Source: Deltaproteobacteria bacterium
GTDB taxonomy: Bacteria > Myxococcota > Kuafuiibacteriia > Kuafuiibacteriales > Kuafuiibacteriaceae
DNA length: 64,000 nucleotides
Direction of reading: 5' to 3'
Assembly (NCBI GenBank): GCA_016703535.1
Contig: JADJBV010000002.1
Coordinates: 682,001 to 746,000, forward strand
Below are positions 19,728 through 29,029 of this stretch, one piece after another. How positions within the stretch are numbered: the stretch's first letter is position 1; the number at the start of each line of letters is the position of its first letter. Position numbers and translations under genes: made by a program. The notes under the pieces were generated by a model. That model was not told the origin of the DNA and searched no databases. It worked only from the letters and a program-made list of their open reading frames with translations.

Positions 19728-21248
19728 GTGTCCGGCCCCCGTCCTCGCCTGCTGGTCTTCGTCATCTCCTACTTCGCGGAATCCACCTTGAGGAAGGTGC
19801 TGGAGCGGATCCCCGGCCAGATCTTCGAGGACTTCGACGCCGAGGTCTTGGTGGTGGACGACGCCAGCACCGATCGGACCTTCGAGATCGGGCACGACTA
19901 CCGGCTGGCCCATCCGCACATCCCAATGACCGTGCTCCGCAACGAGCAAAATCAAGGTTACGGCGGCAACCAAAAGGTCGGCTACACCTTCGCGATCCAG
20001 CGAGGCTTCGACCTCGTGGCGATGGTCCACGGCGACGGGCAATACGCCCCCGAGGCCCTGCCGATGTTGACCGAACCCCTGACCCGCGGCCGGGCCGATG
20101 CGGTTTTTGGCAGCCGGATGTTGGAGCCCAAGGCGGCGCTCAAGGGGGGCATGCCGCTCTACAAATACGTCGGCAACAAGATCCTCACCCGTTTGCAGAA
20201 CACAATGCTCGGCACGCGGCTCTCCGAGTTTCACAGCGGTTATCGGATCTACTCGGTGCCGATGTTGGCCAAGCTCCCCTATCGCCTCAACTCCAACGAC
20301 TTTCACTTCGACACCGAGATCATCATCCAGCTCCTCAACGCCGAAGCGCGGATCGTCGAGTTGCCGATCCCCACTTATTACGGCGACGAGATCTGTCGAG
20401 TGAACGGGATGAAGTACGCCAAAGACGTGTTGCAAGCGACCTTGGCCAACACCGCCCACCGGGCCGGCCTCCTCTATCAGCGCCGCTTTGACACCACTCC
20501 CCCCGACAACTCTCACTACGACCTGAAGTTGGGCTACGCCAGCAGCCACACCTACGCCCTCGACGCCGTCCCTCGGGGTTCCAAGGTCCTGGACATTGGA
20601 TCGGGCCCAGGTGGTCTCGCTCAGGAGCTCGAGAAGCGGGGCTGCGAGGTGACGGTGGTGGATCAACACGCACCCAGCGCCCCCATCGGCAAGACCAAGG
20701 TGATCGTCCAAGATCTGGAGGGCGAGCTCCAGTTCGATGTCCACGACTACGACGTGTTGTTGCTCCTGGACGTGATCGAACACCTCAAGTCTCCCGAGGC
20801 CTTCCTGGAGCGCCTGCGGGCTCAGTTCGATCACGACCAGCGCACCCTGGTCTTGACCACGCCGAACATCGCCTTCGTGGTGCAGCGGTTGATGTTGGCG
20901 TTGGGCCAGTTCAACTACGGCAAGGCCGGGATCCTGGATCGGACCCACACCCGGCTCTTCAACTTCCGGGCGATCGAGGCCTTGTTGGTGGACGAGGGCT
21001 TCAAGATCAAGCAGGTGCGTGGCGTCCCGGCGCCGTTCCCGAAGGTGTTGGGCAACGGGGTGTTGGGCAAGGCGGCGGTCAGCCTCAACGAGGCCCTGAT
21101 CCGCCTCTCCAAGACCTTGTTCAGCTACCAGATCTATGTCGAGGCCGAGACCCGCCCCAGCGTCGAGTTTTTGGTGCACGACGCCATCGAACGCAGCCGC
21201 ACCCGGGCGGAGTTGCTCGAGTTGGCCAAGGCTCGTCGCGCCGGCTGA
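19728..21248 (+). CDS. Fusion of GT2 glycosyltransferase and SAM methyltransferase
   Basis: GTG start, 506 residues. Residues about 5-230 are a GT-A family 2 glycosyltransferase, with VVDDASTDRT, the metal site MVHGDGQYAPEAL and FHSGYRIYSV, as in dolichol/undecaprenyl-phosphate sugar transferases. Residues about 285-470 are a class I methyltransferase: DIGSGPGGLAQELEKRG as SAM loop, then LLLDVIEHLKSPEAFLERL. No membrane helices follow the GT domain. It probably transfers a sugar to a lipid carrier or glycan and methylates a linked substrate. It stands alone between mscS and a tRNA. Confidence 0.85.
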   Translation: MSGPRPRLLVFVISYFAESTLRKVLERIPGQIFEDFDAEVLVVDDASTDRTFEIGHDYRLAHPHIPMTVLRNEQNQGYGGNQKVGYTFAIQRGFDLVAMVHGDGQYAPEALPMLTEPLTRGRADAVFGSRMLEPKAALKGGMPLYKYVGNKILTRLQNTMLGTRLSEFHSGYRIYSVPMLAKLPYRLNSNDFHFDTEIIIQLLNAEARIVELPIPTYYGDEICRVNGMKYAKDVLQATLANTAHRAGLLYQRRFDTTPPDNSHYDLKLGYASSHTYALDAVPRGSKVLDIGSGPGGLAQELEKRGCEVTVVDQHAPSAPIGKTKVIVQDLEGELQFDVHDYDVLLLLDVIEHLKSPEAFLERLRAQFDHDQRTLVLTTPNIAFVVQRLMLALGQFNYGKAGILDRTHTRLFNFRAIEALLVDEGFKIKQVRGVPAPFPKVLGNGVLGKAAVSLNEALIRLSKTLFSYQIYVEAETRPSVEFLVHDAIERSRTRAELLELAKARRAG

Positions 21249-21526
21249 ACGATCTCGTTGACAAACTCACTGCGGAACCTTCAGTGTCCGCGGCCTTCGC
21301 TCCTGCGTGCCTTCCGCACCTGGCAGTGAGTGGAGCTCACAAAAAACTGAGAAGATCGTGGGGCAGTCGAGCGGTGATCTCGGCGCCCGCGGACTCACCG
21401 ACGCGCGCGGCCTGGTGCCTGCAAACGTCGTGGGCCCCGGGTTGGCAGGCAGGTCATTCCGCGTTTCGGCGACGCCCCACGCGGCGGGCACCCGTCGTGT
21501 CCACTGACGGCCGTACCACAACGGTC

Positions 21527-21599
21527 GTCTCGCATAGCTCAGAGGTAGAGCAAGAGGTTTGGGACCTCTCTGTCGAAAGTTCGAATCTTTCAGCGAGAC
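21527..21599 (+). tRNA. tRNA with Pro anticodon (UGG), atypical acceptor stem
   Basis: A complete cloverleaf can be drawn. The D arm is GCTC/GAGC. The anticodon stem AGAGG/CCTCT encloses loop TTTGGGA (anticodon TGG at 34-36). The T arm GAAAG/CTTTC has loop TTCGAAT. The acceptor pairs G21527-C21599 through C21533-G21593. In standard numbering G21527 is position -1 paired to C73, with an A7-A66 mismatch below. No CCA is encoded. The anticodon loop is the standard proline loop, but A73 and the usual C1-G72 pair are missing. Confidence 0.8.
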
Positions 21600-21772
21600 C
21601 CGGGGCACCGCTCGTGAGCCGCCATCCCTAAGGCGCTGGCGAGTTTGTGAGCGAGACCGGCCGGGTCACTGAACGACGTCAGCCCTCTTTGGCGCGGTTC
21701 ACCTTCGGGTGATCCGAACGCCGCCGCGGGTCCACGTCGCCAAAGGGCCCGGGCGCACCTCGTTCGGATCGT

Positions 21773-21790
21773 CGGCAGGAAAACCTGCCG
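21773..21790. other. Hairpin in the leader of the SPFH gene
   Basis: A 7-bp perfect stem (CGGCAGG/CCTGCCG) with an AAAA loop lies about 60 bases before the ATG. There is no T run; its role is unknown. Confidence 0.35.
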
Positions 21791-21852
21791 GAGGGCCGCG
21801 AGCGGGCGGTGCCGCCATTTTTCGCCTCTATGTCTGACCGTCGGAGGGAGTC

Positions 21853-22959
21853 ATGAAGATCGATGTCGCATTGAACGAGCGCGTGCTGGTGCACGAAAAC
21901 GGTCGGCCGACCCGCTACCTTGCGCCGGGCCGCCACCGGATCTGGGCGCCGTTCGCCAAGGTCGAACTCTTGCGCTTGGACACCGAAAAGCTGACCGCGA
22001 ACTTGCGGCCGGAGCAGCTGGCGCTGATCCCGGCGGCCGACCTGCAGATCGTACAGATCGGCGAACTGCAGCGCGGTCTGGTGCGGCGCCGGGGCCGGCC
22101 GGTGTTGTGGCTCGGCCCGGGTGAACACGCGGTGTGGACCGTCGATCGCCGGGAGGTCGAGGGGACGAGCCGTTCGCTGATCGAGTTGGTGATCTTCGAG
22201 GTCGCCGGGGTGGAGACCGGGCCGCTCCCGGACTTGGTGCGGGCCTTGGTCCCGGCCAGCGACTACACCGAGGTGACCGCCAGCGAAGGCACCACCGTGG
22301 TGCGGTACCTGGACGGTCGTCTGGATCGCGTCCTCGGCCCGGGCCGACACGCGGCCTGGACGGTCGCCGCCAAGGTGCAGTTCTTGGTCCTGGATCTGCG
22401 GGAGCGCCTGTTGGCCATCAACGGTCAGGAGGTGATGACCAAGGATCGGGTGTCGTTGCGCCTCAACTTGGCCGCCACCTATCGGGTGGTGGACGCGTCC
22501 CGCTTGGCCACCGTGGCCCGTGACGCCGACGAGGTGCTTTACCTGGCGATCCAGCTGGCGGCGCGCCAGGCGATCGCCGGCCGGACCTTGGACGAGCTCT
22601 TGGCAGATCGGGAGGCGATCGGTCGGACCATCGCGCCGGAGGTCTTGAGCAAGGCTGCGGCGCTGGGCCTCGAGGTCTCCTCTTTGGGCGTCAAGGACGT
22701 GATCTTGAGCGGTGAGCTGAAGACGCTGCTCAACCGGGTGATCGAGGCCCAGAAGGAGGCCGAGGCCAACGTGATCACCCGTCGGGAAGAGATCGCCGCG
22801 GTGCGCTCGATGGCCCAGACCGCCAAGGCCTTGTCGGAGAGCCCGGTCCTGTTGCGGCTCAAGGAGCTGGAGGCCTACCAGTCCTTGGCCGGAAAGGTGG
22901 GCCGCTTGAACGTCGTGTTCGGCGAGGTGCCGCGCCTTGGGCTATCGAAGGGAGAATAG
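21853..22959 (+). CDS. SPFH/Band 7 (slipin/stomatin-like) family protein
   Basis: The ATG has a GGAGGGAG-like site upstream. The 368-residue protein has an N-terminal beta-rich part with two similar modules: YLAPGRHRIWAPFAKVELL and WLGPGEHAVWTVDRREVE, then VLGPGRHAAWTVAAKVQFL. A Band 7 domain follows (about 190-310: QEVMTKDRVSLRLNLAATYRV; GLEVSSLGVKDVIL), then a helical C-terminus (AEANVITRREEIAAVRSMAQTAKAL). It lacks the usual N-terminal membrane hairpin. SPFH proteins scaffold membrane domains and proteases. A strong terminator follows, so it is monocistronic. Confidence 0.85.
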   Translation: MKIDVALNERVLVHENGRPTRYLAPGRHRIWAPFAKVELLRLDTEKLTANLRPEQLALIPAADLQIVQIGELQRGLVRRRGRPVLWLGPGEHAVWTVDRREVEGTSRSLIELVIFEVAGVETGPLPDLVRALVPASDYTEVTASEGTTVVRYLDGRLDRVLGPGRHAAWTVAAKVQFLVLDLRERLLAINGQEVMTKDRVSLRLNLAATYRVVDASRLATVARDADEVLYLAIQLAARQAIAGRTLDELLADREAIGRTIAPEVLSKAAALGLEVSSLGVKDVILSGELKTLLNRVIEAQKEAEANVITRREEIAAVRSMAQTAKALSESPVLLRLKELEAYQSLAGKVGRLNVVFGEVPRLGLSKGE

Positions 22960-22963
22960 AGAA

Positions 22964-23010
22964 GAGGAGGGGCCGTTGATGAGTGACGGCCCCTCCTCAT
23001 TCTATTCATA
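22964..23010 (+). terminator. Rho-independent terminator after the SPFH gene
   Basis: A 13-bp perfect stem (GAGGAGGGGCCGT with ACGGCCCCTCCTC) and a 9-base loop start just after the stop codon, followed by an AT-rich tract with a T run at about 23010. Confidence 0.85.
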
Positions 23011-23064
23011 TTTTTATATCCCACCGGTTCAACTCAGGATTTGAGTCTGGGTATAGTCGGGCGG

Positions 23065-25587
23065 ATGAGATCTCAGGCCGTCCTTATCGCATTCTTGATC
23101 GCCGCAACGGCCTGCTCCGGATCGAGCGATGAGGACGCCGGAGAGGTGGATACCGGGCTGCGCTTCGATGCGCAGCCGAATGACACCGGAGCCCAAGACG
23201 CAGGCCCGTTGGACGCAAGTCCTGCCGATGCTGAACTGGCGGATGCCGATCCGGTGGACGCCGATCCGATCGATACCGGTCCTGTCGATGCTGACCCGGT
23301 GGACGCTGATCCGATCGATGCCGATCCGGTGGACGCCGATCCGATCGATGCCGATCCGATCGATGCGGATCCCGTCGATGCCGACCCGGTGGACGCTGAT
23401 CCGATCGATGCCGATCCGATCGATGCCGATCCCATCGATGCGGCACCTTCGGACGCCGCACCCGCCGACGGCGGCTTGGGCGGGGGTGCGGCCGAGTGTC
23501 TGCCCTTCACCTCCGGCACCACCGAAATCGAGCTCACCGTCGATGGGTACGGAGAAGGGGCGCGGATCGGCCCGGAGGCGAGCCTGCGGACCCTCAGCGC
23601 CAACGGGCTGACCTTGATCTATCAAACCCAGGGCGTGCAGTTTCTTCCCTTCATCGAAGCCGACGAAAACACCTTTGCCGCGCCCCATCTGATCGCCTTC
23701 GACTCGGCCACCGGGGTGGTGGAGCCTTTGGCCCAAGCCCAAGGCCAGGTCGGGGTCGACGCTACGGGCCGTTACGTGGCCTGGGCCCACGCCAACACCG
23801 CGCAAGTTGTCTTGCGGGACCGGGTGGCCCGGACCACCGAGGTCATCAGCGTGTCCACCACCGGAGGATCTGGCAACGGCGCCTCTTCCAGCCCGAGCCT
23901 CAGCGCCGACGCCAACCGAGTGGCCTTTCTCTCGACCTCCAGCAACTTGATCACCGGCGGCAACGGGCTCCTCGCGGTGTACCTGCGAGATCGTCAAGCC
24001 GGGACCACCACGCGGATCAGCGCCCCGATCGGGGGCGGGGCTCCGAGCGCTCCGCCCGGGCCGCCCTTGATCAGCGGTGATGGCAACTTTGTGCTGTTTC
24101 GCTCCAGCGCCAACAACTTGGTCCCCAGCGACACCAACAACGCCGCCGACCTGTTCCTCTACGACGTGGCCCAAGCGACCTTGGCCCGGGTCAATACCAG
24201 CGCTGCCGGGGACCAAGCCAACGCGGGGGTGGCCGAAGGCATCGACCTGAGCGCCGATGGCCAGCGGATCTTGTTCGTGTCCACCGCCACCAACTTGGAT
24301 CCGACCGACCAAGACGGTGTACCCAACGTCTTCATCAAGGACCGAAGCACCGGCGCGATCATCCGTCTGCCCGCGAGCAGCCAGAGTTGTGGTGGGTGGG
24401 CCGGGATGGAGTCGATCAGCGGCAACGGCCGCTTCGTTGCCCACTGTGACACCGACACGATCTTCCGGGTCACCGACTTGAGCACCTTAACCTACGAGGA
24501 GCTGGTGTTACGTCCGTACACCGAAGCGGTCCGGCTCTCGTCCGATGGCACCATCTTGGCCTACGAAGTGGAGGTCAGCGTCTACGCCCAAGCGGTCCCC
24601 AGCGCCCTCACGGTCGGATCCCCGGTCGCCTGTCCGCCGCCACCCCCGACGGGGGTCGAAGGTTGGTCCTGGAAAGCCGCGCCCTATCATCTGTTTTCGC
24701 GGCAGGCCTATTCGGTCACTCGGGCGGGAGACCAGGTGGTCGTTTGGGGCGGGAATCCCGCCGACTCCACCGGCCTTTTGTATGACATCGCCACGAACAG
24801 CATCGGCGTGTTGACCATCCCGGGGGCGGTGCGGCCCGGCACCCGCCACACCGCGACCTGGATGGGCGGCACCGAACTTTTGATCTTTGGCGGACAAGCG
24901 TCGGTGGCCGGCACCAACCCGCCTCATCGGATCGACTCGGTGTTGTTGAGTTCGGTCGAGGTCAGCGCCACCGATCGACCATCGGTGCGGAACGGCCACT
25001 CCGCCGTGTGGACCGGCACCGAGGTCCTGATCTGGGGTGGGCAAGGTGCCGCGATCTACAACGACGGCGGGCGTTATCAGGCGACCCTCGATCAATGGGC
25101 ACCGATCTCCACCGCAGGCGCACCGACGGCCCGGCGAGATCACGTGGCGGCCTGGACCGGCACCGAGATGTTGGTCTGGGGCGGATCAGCGGGCGCAAGC
25201 GGTGGTCGCTACGATCCGAACTTGGACGCTTGGTCGCCGATGGACACCTCGGGACCCGCGGCCTCCGCCGGGATCTGGACCGGCTCGGAGCTCTTCGTTT
25301 GGAATGGAACCGCGGGTGGTCGTTACGACCCGCTCACCAACACCTGGAGCGCCGTGGGGGCTGGGGGCCCGGGCGCGGGCTACTTCTTCCTGGCCAGCCG
25401 ACCCGGGGTGGTCCTGGTCTTCGGCGAAAGTGCGGTGGCGGCCTACGATCTCGTCGCCGAATCGTGGATTCCGCTCAACTACCCGCTCTACGGCCCGGAC
25501 TTCAGCAGCTACAACGTGGCTGGGGGCGCGGACCTGGGAGCCGAGGTGTTGTTGTGGAACAGCCGGGCCGCCCGCTTCGGCCCCTGA
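23065..25587 (+). CDS. Lipoprotein with Asp-Ala-Asp-Pro repeat spacer and two beta-propeller-like domains
   Basis: Start chosen at ATG 23065 (MRSQAVLIAFLIAATAC), with Cys17 as lipidation site; an upstream TTG at 23041 would lengthen the signal. Residues about 50-130 are DADPVDADPID repeats, an acidic spacer. A TolB/WD40-like propeller follows (repeats such as DANRVAFLSTSSNLI and DGNFVLFRSSANNLV). The C-terminal part (about 540-840) is Kelch-like (NGHSAVWTGTEVLIWGGQG; RDHVAAWTGTEMLVWGGS). It is likely surface-exposed and binds a protein or glycan ligand; no catalytic site is visible. Confidence 0.85.
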   Translation: MRSQAVLIAFLIAATACSGSSDEDAGEVDTGLRFDAQPNDTGAQDAGPLDASPADAELADADPVDADPIDTGPVDADPVDADPIDADPVDADPIDADPIDADPVDADPVDADPIDADPIDADPIDAAPSDAAPADGGLGGGAAECLPFTSGTTEIELTVDGYGEGARIGPEASLRTLSANGLTLIYQTQGVQFLPFIEADENTFAAPHLIAFDSATGVVEPLAQAQGQVGVDATGRYVAWAHANTAQVVLRDRVARTTEVISVSTTGGSGNGASSSPSLSADANRVAFLSTSSNLITGGNGLLAVYLRDRQAGTTTRISAPIGGGAPSAPPGPPLISGDGNFVLFRSSANNLVPSDTNNAADLFLYDVAQATLARVNTSAAGDQANAGVAEGIDLSADGQRILFVSTATNLDPTDQDGVPNVFIKDRSTGAIIRLPASSQSCGGWAGMESISGNGRFVAHCDTDTIFRVTDLSTLTYEELVLRPYTEAVRLSSDGTILAYEVEVSVYAQAVPSALTVGSPVACPPPPPTGVEGWSWKAAPYHLFSRQAYSVTRAGDQVVVWGGNPADSTGLLYDIATNSIGVLTIPGAVRPGTRHTATWMGGTELLIFGGQASVAGTNPPHRIDSVLLSSVEVSATDRPSVRNGHSAVWTGTEVLIWGGQGAAIYNDGGRYQATLDQWAPISTAGAPTARRDHVAAWTGTEMLVWGGSAGASGGRYDPNLDAWSPMDTSGPAASAGIWTGSELFVWNGTAGGRYDPLTNTWSAVGAGGPGAGYFFLASRPGVVLVFGESAVAAYDLVAESWIPLNYPLYGPDFSSYNVAGGADLGAEVLLWNSRAARFGP
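23246..23440 (+). repeat. Tandem repeat coding Asp-Ala-Asp-Pro-Val/Ile units
   Basis: An imperfect array of 12- and 24-base units alternates GTGGACGCCGATCCG with ATCGATGCCGATCC. It stays in frame in the lipoprotein gene. The array can change length by slippage without breaking the frame. Confidence 0.85.
23802..23815. repeat. Palindrome GCAAGNNNNCTTGC, copy 4
   Basis: The sequence reads GCAAGTTGTCTTGC. It lies in the propeller lipoprotein, read as Gln-Val-Val-Leu. Confidence 0.8.
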
Positions 25588-25612
25588 GCCTAGCCTGTTA
25601 CACTCCGCGCCG

Positions 25613-26806
25613 ATGTTGCGCGGGTTCCGCTTCTTCGCCCTGATCTTGGCGGCGTTCACCGGGGGCCTCGTGGCGGCCGGTGGCGTAAGGGCGGCCGACG
25701 ATCCTGACTCCACCTACCGTGAGCTGGCGATCTTGGCCCGGGTGCTCCACTACGTGGAGACCAACTTCGTGGCCGAGGTCGAACCTCGGGCCCTGATCCA
25801 CGGGGCGATCCGGGGCATGTTGGCGACCTTGGACGATCACTCGACGTTCATGGATCCGGAGCAGTTCGCGGCGATCCGGAGTGAAGCCCAAGGGGAGTTT
25901 GGGGGCATCGGCGTCGAGTTGGTCCGGCAAAAGGACCGCCTGGTGGTCGTGGAACGTTATCCAGGTTCACCCGCCGAACGCCAAGGCATCCAGCTCGGGG
26001 ACGTGGTGATCAGCGTGGGCGGCCAACCCACCGAAGGCAGCTCTTTGGCCGAGGTGGTCCGGCGCATCAAAGGCCCACCGGGCACGACGGTGGTGTTGGT
26101 GGTGGAGCGGGCCGCCGATCATCGCGTCGAAGAGTTGACCGTGGTGCGGGAGCGGATCCGGATGATCACCGTCGATGGTCGGTGGGAAGGTGGCTTTGCC
26201 TATCTCAAGATCAAGAGCTTCACCGAACGGACCTCCCACGACATGGCCCGGGCCTTGGAGGCCCTCAAGGCGGAACGTCCCATCCCTGGTCTGATCTTGG
26301 ATCTGCGCGACAACCCGGGGGGCCTCCTCGATGAGGCGGTGCGGGTCGCCGACATCTGGCTGCAGTCCGGGGTCATCGTCTCGACCGAAGGGCGCAACCG
26401 GCCGGCCGACGTCGAGCTGGCCCATCCTAAGGACACGGAGCCCGAATACCCCTTGGTCGTTCTCGTCAATGGGGGAACGGCATCCGCCTCCGAAATCGTC
26501 GCTGGGGCCCTCCAGGACCACCACCGGGCGGTCATTTTGGGGACCCAGACCTTCGGAAAAGGGTCGGTCCAGACGGTGATCGAGCTGGAGGATCACTCGG
26601 CCCTCAAGCTCACGGTCGCCCGGTATTTTACGCCTCAACACCGCTCCATCCAGGGCACGGGCATCACTCCGGACGAGGTGGTCCCGCCGGTCGCCGACCC
26701 CCAGGGGCCTCTTGGGGCCGACAAACAGCTCGACGCCGCCGTGATCCTCCTGACCAGGTGGTCCAAGGGGCAGGGCAAGCGCCTGGGTACTGGGACTTTC
26801 AGGTAG
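25613..26806 (+). CDS. C-terminal processing protease, S41 family
   Basis: Start chosen at ATG 25613 (MLRGFRFFALILAAF), which gives a clean signal peptide and 397 residues; the open frame also runs upstream over the previous gene. A PDZ domain lies at about 90-170 (GGIGVELVRQKDRLVVV, GIQLGDVVISVGGQP). The S41 catalytic domain has the Ser of GTASASE and, 25 residues on, the Lys of FGKGSVQ. CtpA-type enzymes trim or degrade periplasmic proteins from the C-terminus and often control peptidoglycan hydrolases. The length and motifs are typical. Confidence 0.92.
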   Translation: MLRGFRFFALILAAFTGGLVAAGGVRAADDPDSTYRELAILARVLHYVETNFVAEVEPRALIHGAIRGMLATLDDHSTFMDPEQFAAIRSEAQGEFGGIGVELVRQKDRLVVVERYPGSPAERQGIQLGDVVISVGGQPTEGSSLAEVVRRIKGPPGTTVVLVVERAADHRVEELTVVRERIRMITVDGRWEGGFAYLKIKSFTERTSHDMARALEALKAERPIPGLILDLRDNPGGLLDEAVRVADIWLQSGVIVSTEGRNRPADVELAHPKDTEPEYPLVVLVNGGTASASEIVAGALQDHHRAVILGTQTFGKGSVQTVIELEDHSALKLTVARYFTPQHRSIQGTGITPDEVVPPVADPQGPLGADKQLDAAVILLTRWSKGQGKRLGTGTFR

Positions 26807-26899
26807 GACGGACGCCGCCTTTACCGGGTGAAATCGCCATGGTATCCGACGAATTCGGTGGCGGGCCCGACTGCAGGCAAGTGGTGAGCTGAGGACTCC

Positions 26900-29029
26900 G
26901 TGGGGACAATCTTTAAGCTCATTATCGAGGACGACGAGGGCAAGACCACGGTCTACCCGCTCGCCGACGGCGAAATTTCGATCGGCCGTCGTGAGGGAAA
27001 CACCATCCGCTTGATGGAGCGGAACGTGTCGCGCCGCCACGCCAAGCTGCTGCGGAACAACGGCACGGTCTTCATCGAAGATCTCGACAGCTACAACGGC
27101 ATTCGGATCAACGGCGAACGCATCACCGGCAAGTACGAGGTGAACGAAGGTGACCTGGTCGAGATCGGCGACTATCACCTGGCGCTCCAGCGGACCGAGC
27201 TGAAGGACGATTCGGGCAAAGGCGCGATGGCCGCGCCGGATCAGCCGAGCTGGCCCCAAGTCGGCACCATGCCGGACCTGGCCCTCTCCCAGCAGTTGAT
27301 GGATGACGTCCGAGGTGGCCGGTCGCCCACGGTTCGGGACACGATCGTCGACCAACCGGCTCCGCCCCAGCTGCCCCAGGCCGCCTTGGCCCAGACCCTC
27401 AACGAACGGGCCAACCCGCCGGACGGGCCCCAACCTTTGGTGCGTCCGCCCCCGCGGGATGGAAATGGGCCCAGGGAACTGCCGCCCTTCCCCGGTCCCG
27501 GTGGGCAACCGCTCGGCAAGCCGCCGTTGGTGCCCCCAGTAAGTCCAACCGCGGACACCAAAGATCTGGTGCCGGCCGCCAGCAAGACGTTGTCGCCGGG
27601 GCCCACCCGCGTCGCCAGCGTGCCGCGGCTGATCTGCGTCAGCACTCAATACGCGGGCAAAGAGTTCGCGTTGACCCGGCCCGAGTTGATCATCGGTCGG
27701 GTCGAGGACAACGACGTGGTGATCGAACACCGTTCGGTCTCGCGCAACCACGCCAAGATCCTCTTCGACGGCAAGACCCACAAGATCATCGATCTGCAGA
27801 GCGCCAACGGGATCCTGGTCAACGGCGAAGAATACGCCATGACCGATCTCCGCAAGGGCGACCTGATCGAGCTTGGTCACGTCCGCTTCCGCTTCATCCC
27901 GGCGGAAGAGGCCTTCGATCCGACTGACGACGAGTGCCGCGAGATGCGGGAGGCCGGGGTCGAGCCGCCGCCGAGCCGCGCCACCGCGGTGACTCAACCC
28001 AACGCCAGCCCCCTCTTGCGGGCGCCTGAGGGTGGAGGAGGCGAACAATTCAGCGCCTTCGATCCCAGCATGGCCCAGACGGTCACCGACACCCCGCTGT
28101 CGGCCCTCAACGATCCGGCCCCGCGGATCGAAGCCAAAACCGTCCCGACCTCGGTGCGGACCAACGGCCACCCGACGACCACCGCTGCCAAACCCGAGGT
28201 GGTGAAGCGGGCGACCGAAGACGAACGGCCGACCGAGATCAACCGGGTGGCTCGGGGACCGGCCTCCAACCAGGCCCAGCTCCCCATCCCGGCGGGCGAC
28301 ACCGAACCCATGGCCAAGCCGCGCCCTCGGGCCGACTCGGTGGCCCGCCCGCCAAAGACCGGCCTGCCGATCGGCATGTTGTTGGGCGGCATCTTCGTGT
28401 TGTTGGCCCTGGTGATCGGCGGCTACGTGCTCTTCGGAAAGAGCGGGCCAGGACCTCACGACCTCGAGCTGGCGCGCCTGTACGAGGCCGGCCAGTACCG
28501 AGCGGTGCAGGACTATGCGCTGCGGCACATGGCCGACTTCACGGACATGGCTCGGGCCAAGTCGATCGTGGAAGCGGCCCAGAGCAAGGCCGATCCGGTC
28601 GAACCCCCGCCGCCCCCGCCGATCGATCGGATCGAACCCGAAACCGAAGAGACCTTGCCCGACGGAGACGTGCCGCCGGATAGCGAGGTCGAAGAAGATC
28701 CGTCCGGGGCCAAACGTCCGCGGCCGCCGGTCAACAACAAGGCCGTCCTGCTGAAGAAGCGGCGCGAAGAGGCCGAGGTCCAGTTCCGCCAGGGCAAGAC
28801 CATGACCCTCAACGGCGATCTTTCAGGCGCCGAAAAGGCCCTCAAGGGATGCCTGAAGTTGCAGCCCGATCACGCCAACTGTCATCGCGGTTTGGGCGTG
28901 GTCTACGCCCAGCTCGGCGACACGGCGCGGTCCTGCACCTACTACAAGAAGTACCTCGAGCTCCTGCCCAACGCCTCTGACGCCGAGACCGTGCGGCAGG
29001 CGATCCGGGACGGGGCCTGCCCTCCTTGA
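26900..29029 (+). CDS. Double FHA-domain membrane protein with TPR tail
   Basis: GTG start, 709 residues. FHA 1 lies at about 20-95 (ISIGRREGNTIRL, NVSRRHAKL, NGIRING). FHA 2 lies at about 255-335 (LIIGRVEDNDVVI, SVSRNHAKI, SANGILVNG). Both keep the Arg, Ser-Arg-x-His and Asn residues that bind phosphothreonine. Pro-rich linkers join and follow them. A single membrane helix sits at about 493-515 (PIGMLLGGIFVLLALVIG). The C-terminus has TPR-like helices (about 615-705). It therefore reads phosphorylation in the cytoplasm and probably binds partners in the periplasm. Its stop overlaps the pdxA start by four bases. Confidence 0.88.
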   Translation: MGTIFKLIIEDDEGKTTVYPLADGEISIGRREGNTIRLMERNVSRRHAKLLRNNGTVFIEDLDSYNGIRINGERITGKYEVNEGDLVEIGDYHLALQRTELKDDSGKGAMAAPDQPSWPQVGTMPDLALSQQLMDDVRGGRSPTVRDTIVDQPAPPQLPQAALAQTLNERANPPDGPQPLVRPPPRDGNGPRELPPFPGPGGQPLGKPPLVPPVSPTADTKDLVPAASKTLSPGPTRVASVPRLICVSTQYAGKEFALTRPELIIGRVEDNDVVIEHRSVSRNHAKILFDGKTHKIIDLQSANGILVNGEEYAMTDLRKGDLIELGHVRFRFIPAEEAFDPTDDECREMREAGVEPPPSRATAVTQPNASPLLRAPEGGGGEQFSAFDPSMAQTVTDTPLSALNDPAPRIEAKTVPTSVRTNGHPTTTAAKPEVVKRATEDERPTEINRVARGPASNQAQLPIPAGDTEPMAKPRPRADSVARPPKTGLPIGMLLGGIFVLLALVIGGYVLFGKSGPGPHDLELARLYEAGQYRAVQDYALRHMADFTDMARAKSIVEAAQSKADPVEPPPPPPIDRIEPETEETLPDGDVPPDSEVEEDPSGAKRPRPPVNNKAVLLKKRREEAEVQFRQGKTMTLNGDLSGAEKALKGCLKLQPDHANCHRGLGVVYAQLGDTARSCTYYKKYLELLPNASDAETVRQAIRDGACPP

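Noticed and set aside
23246..23440. Direct-repeat array considered as a CRISPR
   Set aside because: Units are 12-24 bases with no spacers and stay in frame as Asp-Ala-Asp-Pro repeats of a lipoprotein.
25967..28528. An 853-residue minus-strand open frame
   Set aside because: It is antisense to the S41 protease and FHA genes, whose catalytic and binding motifs are intact; no recognisable protein.
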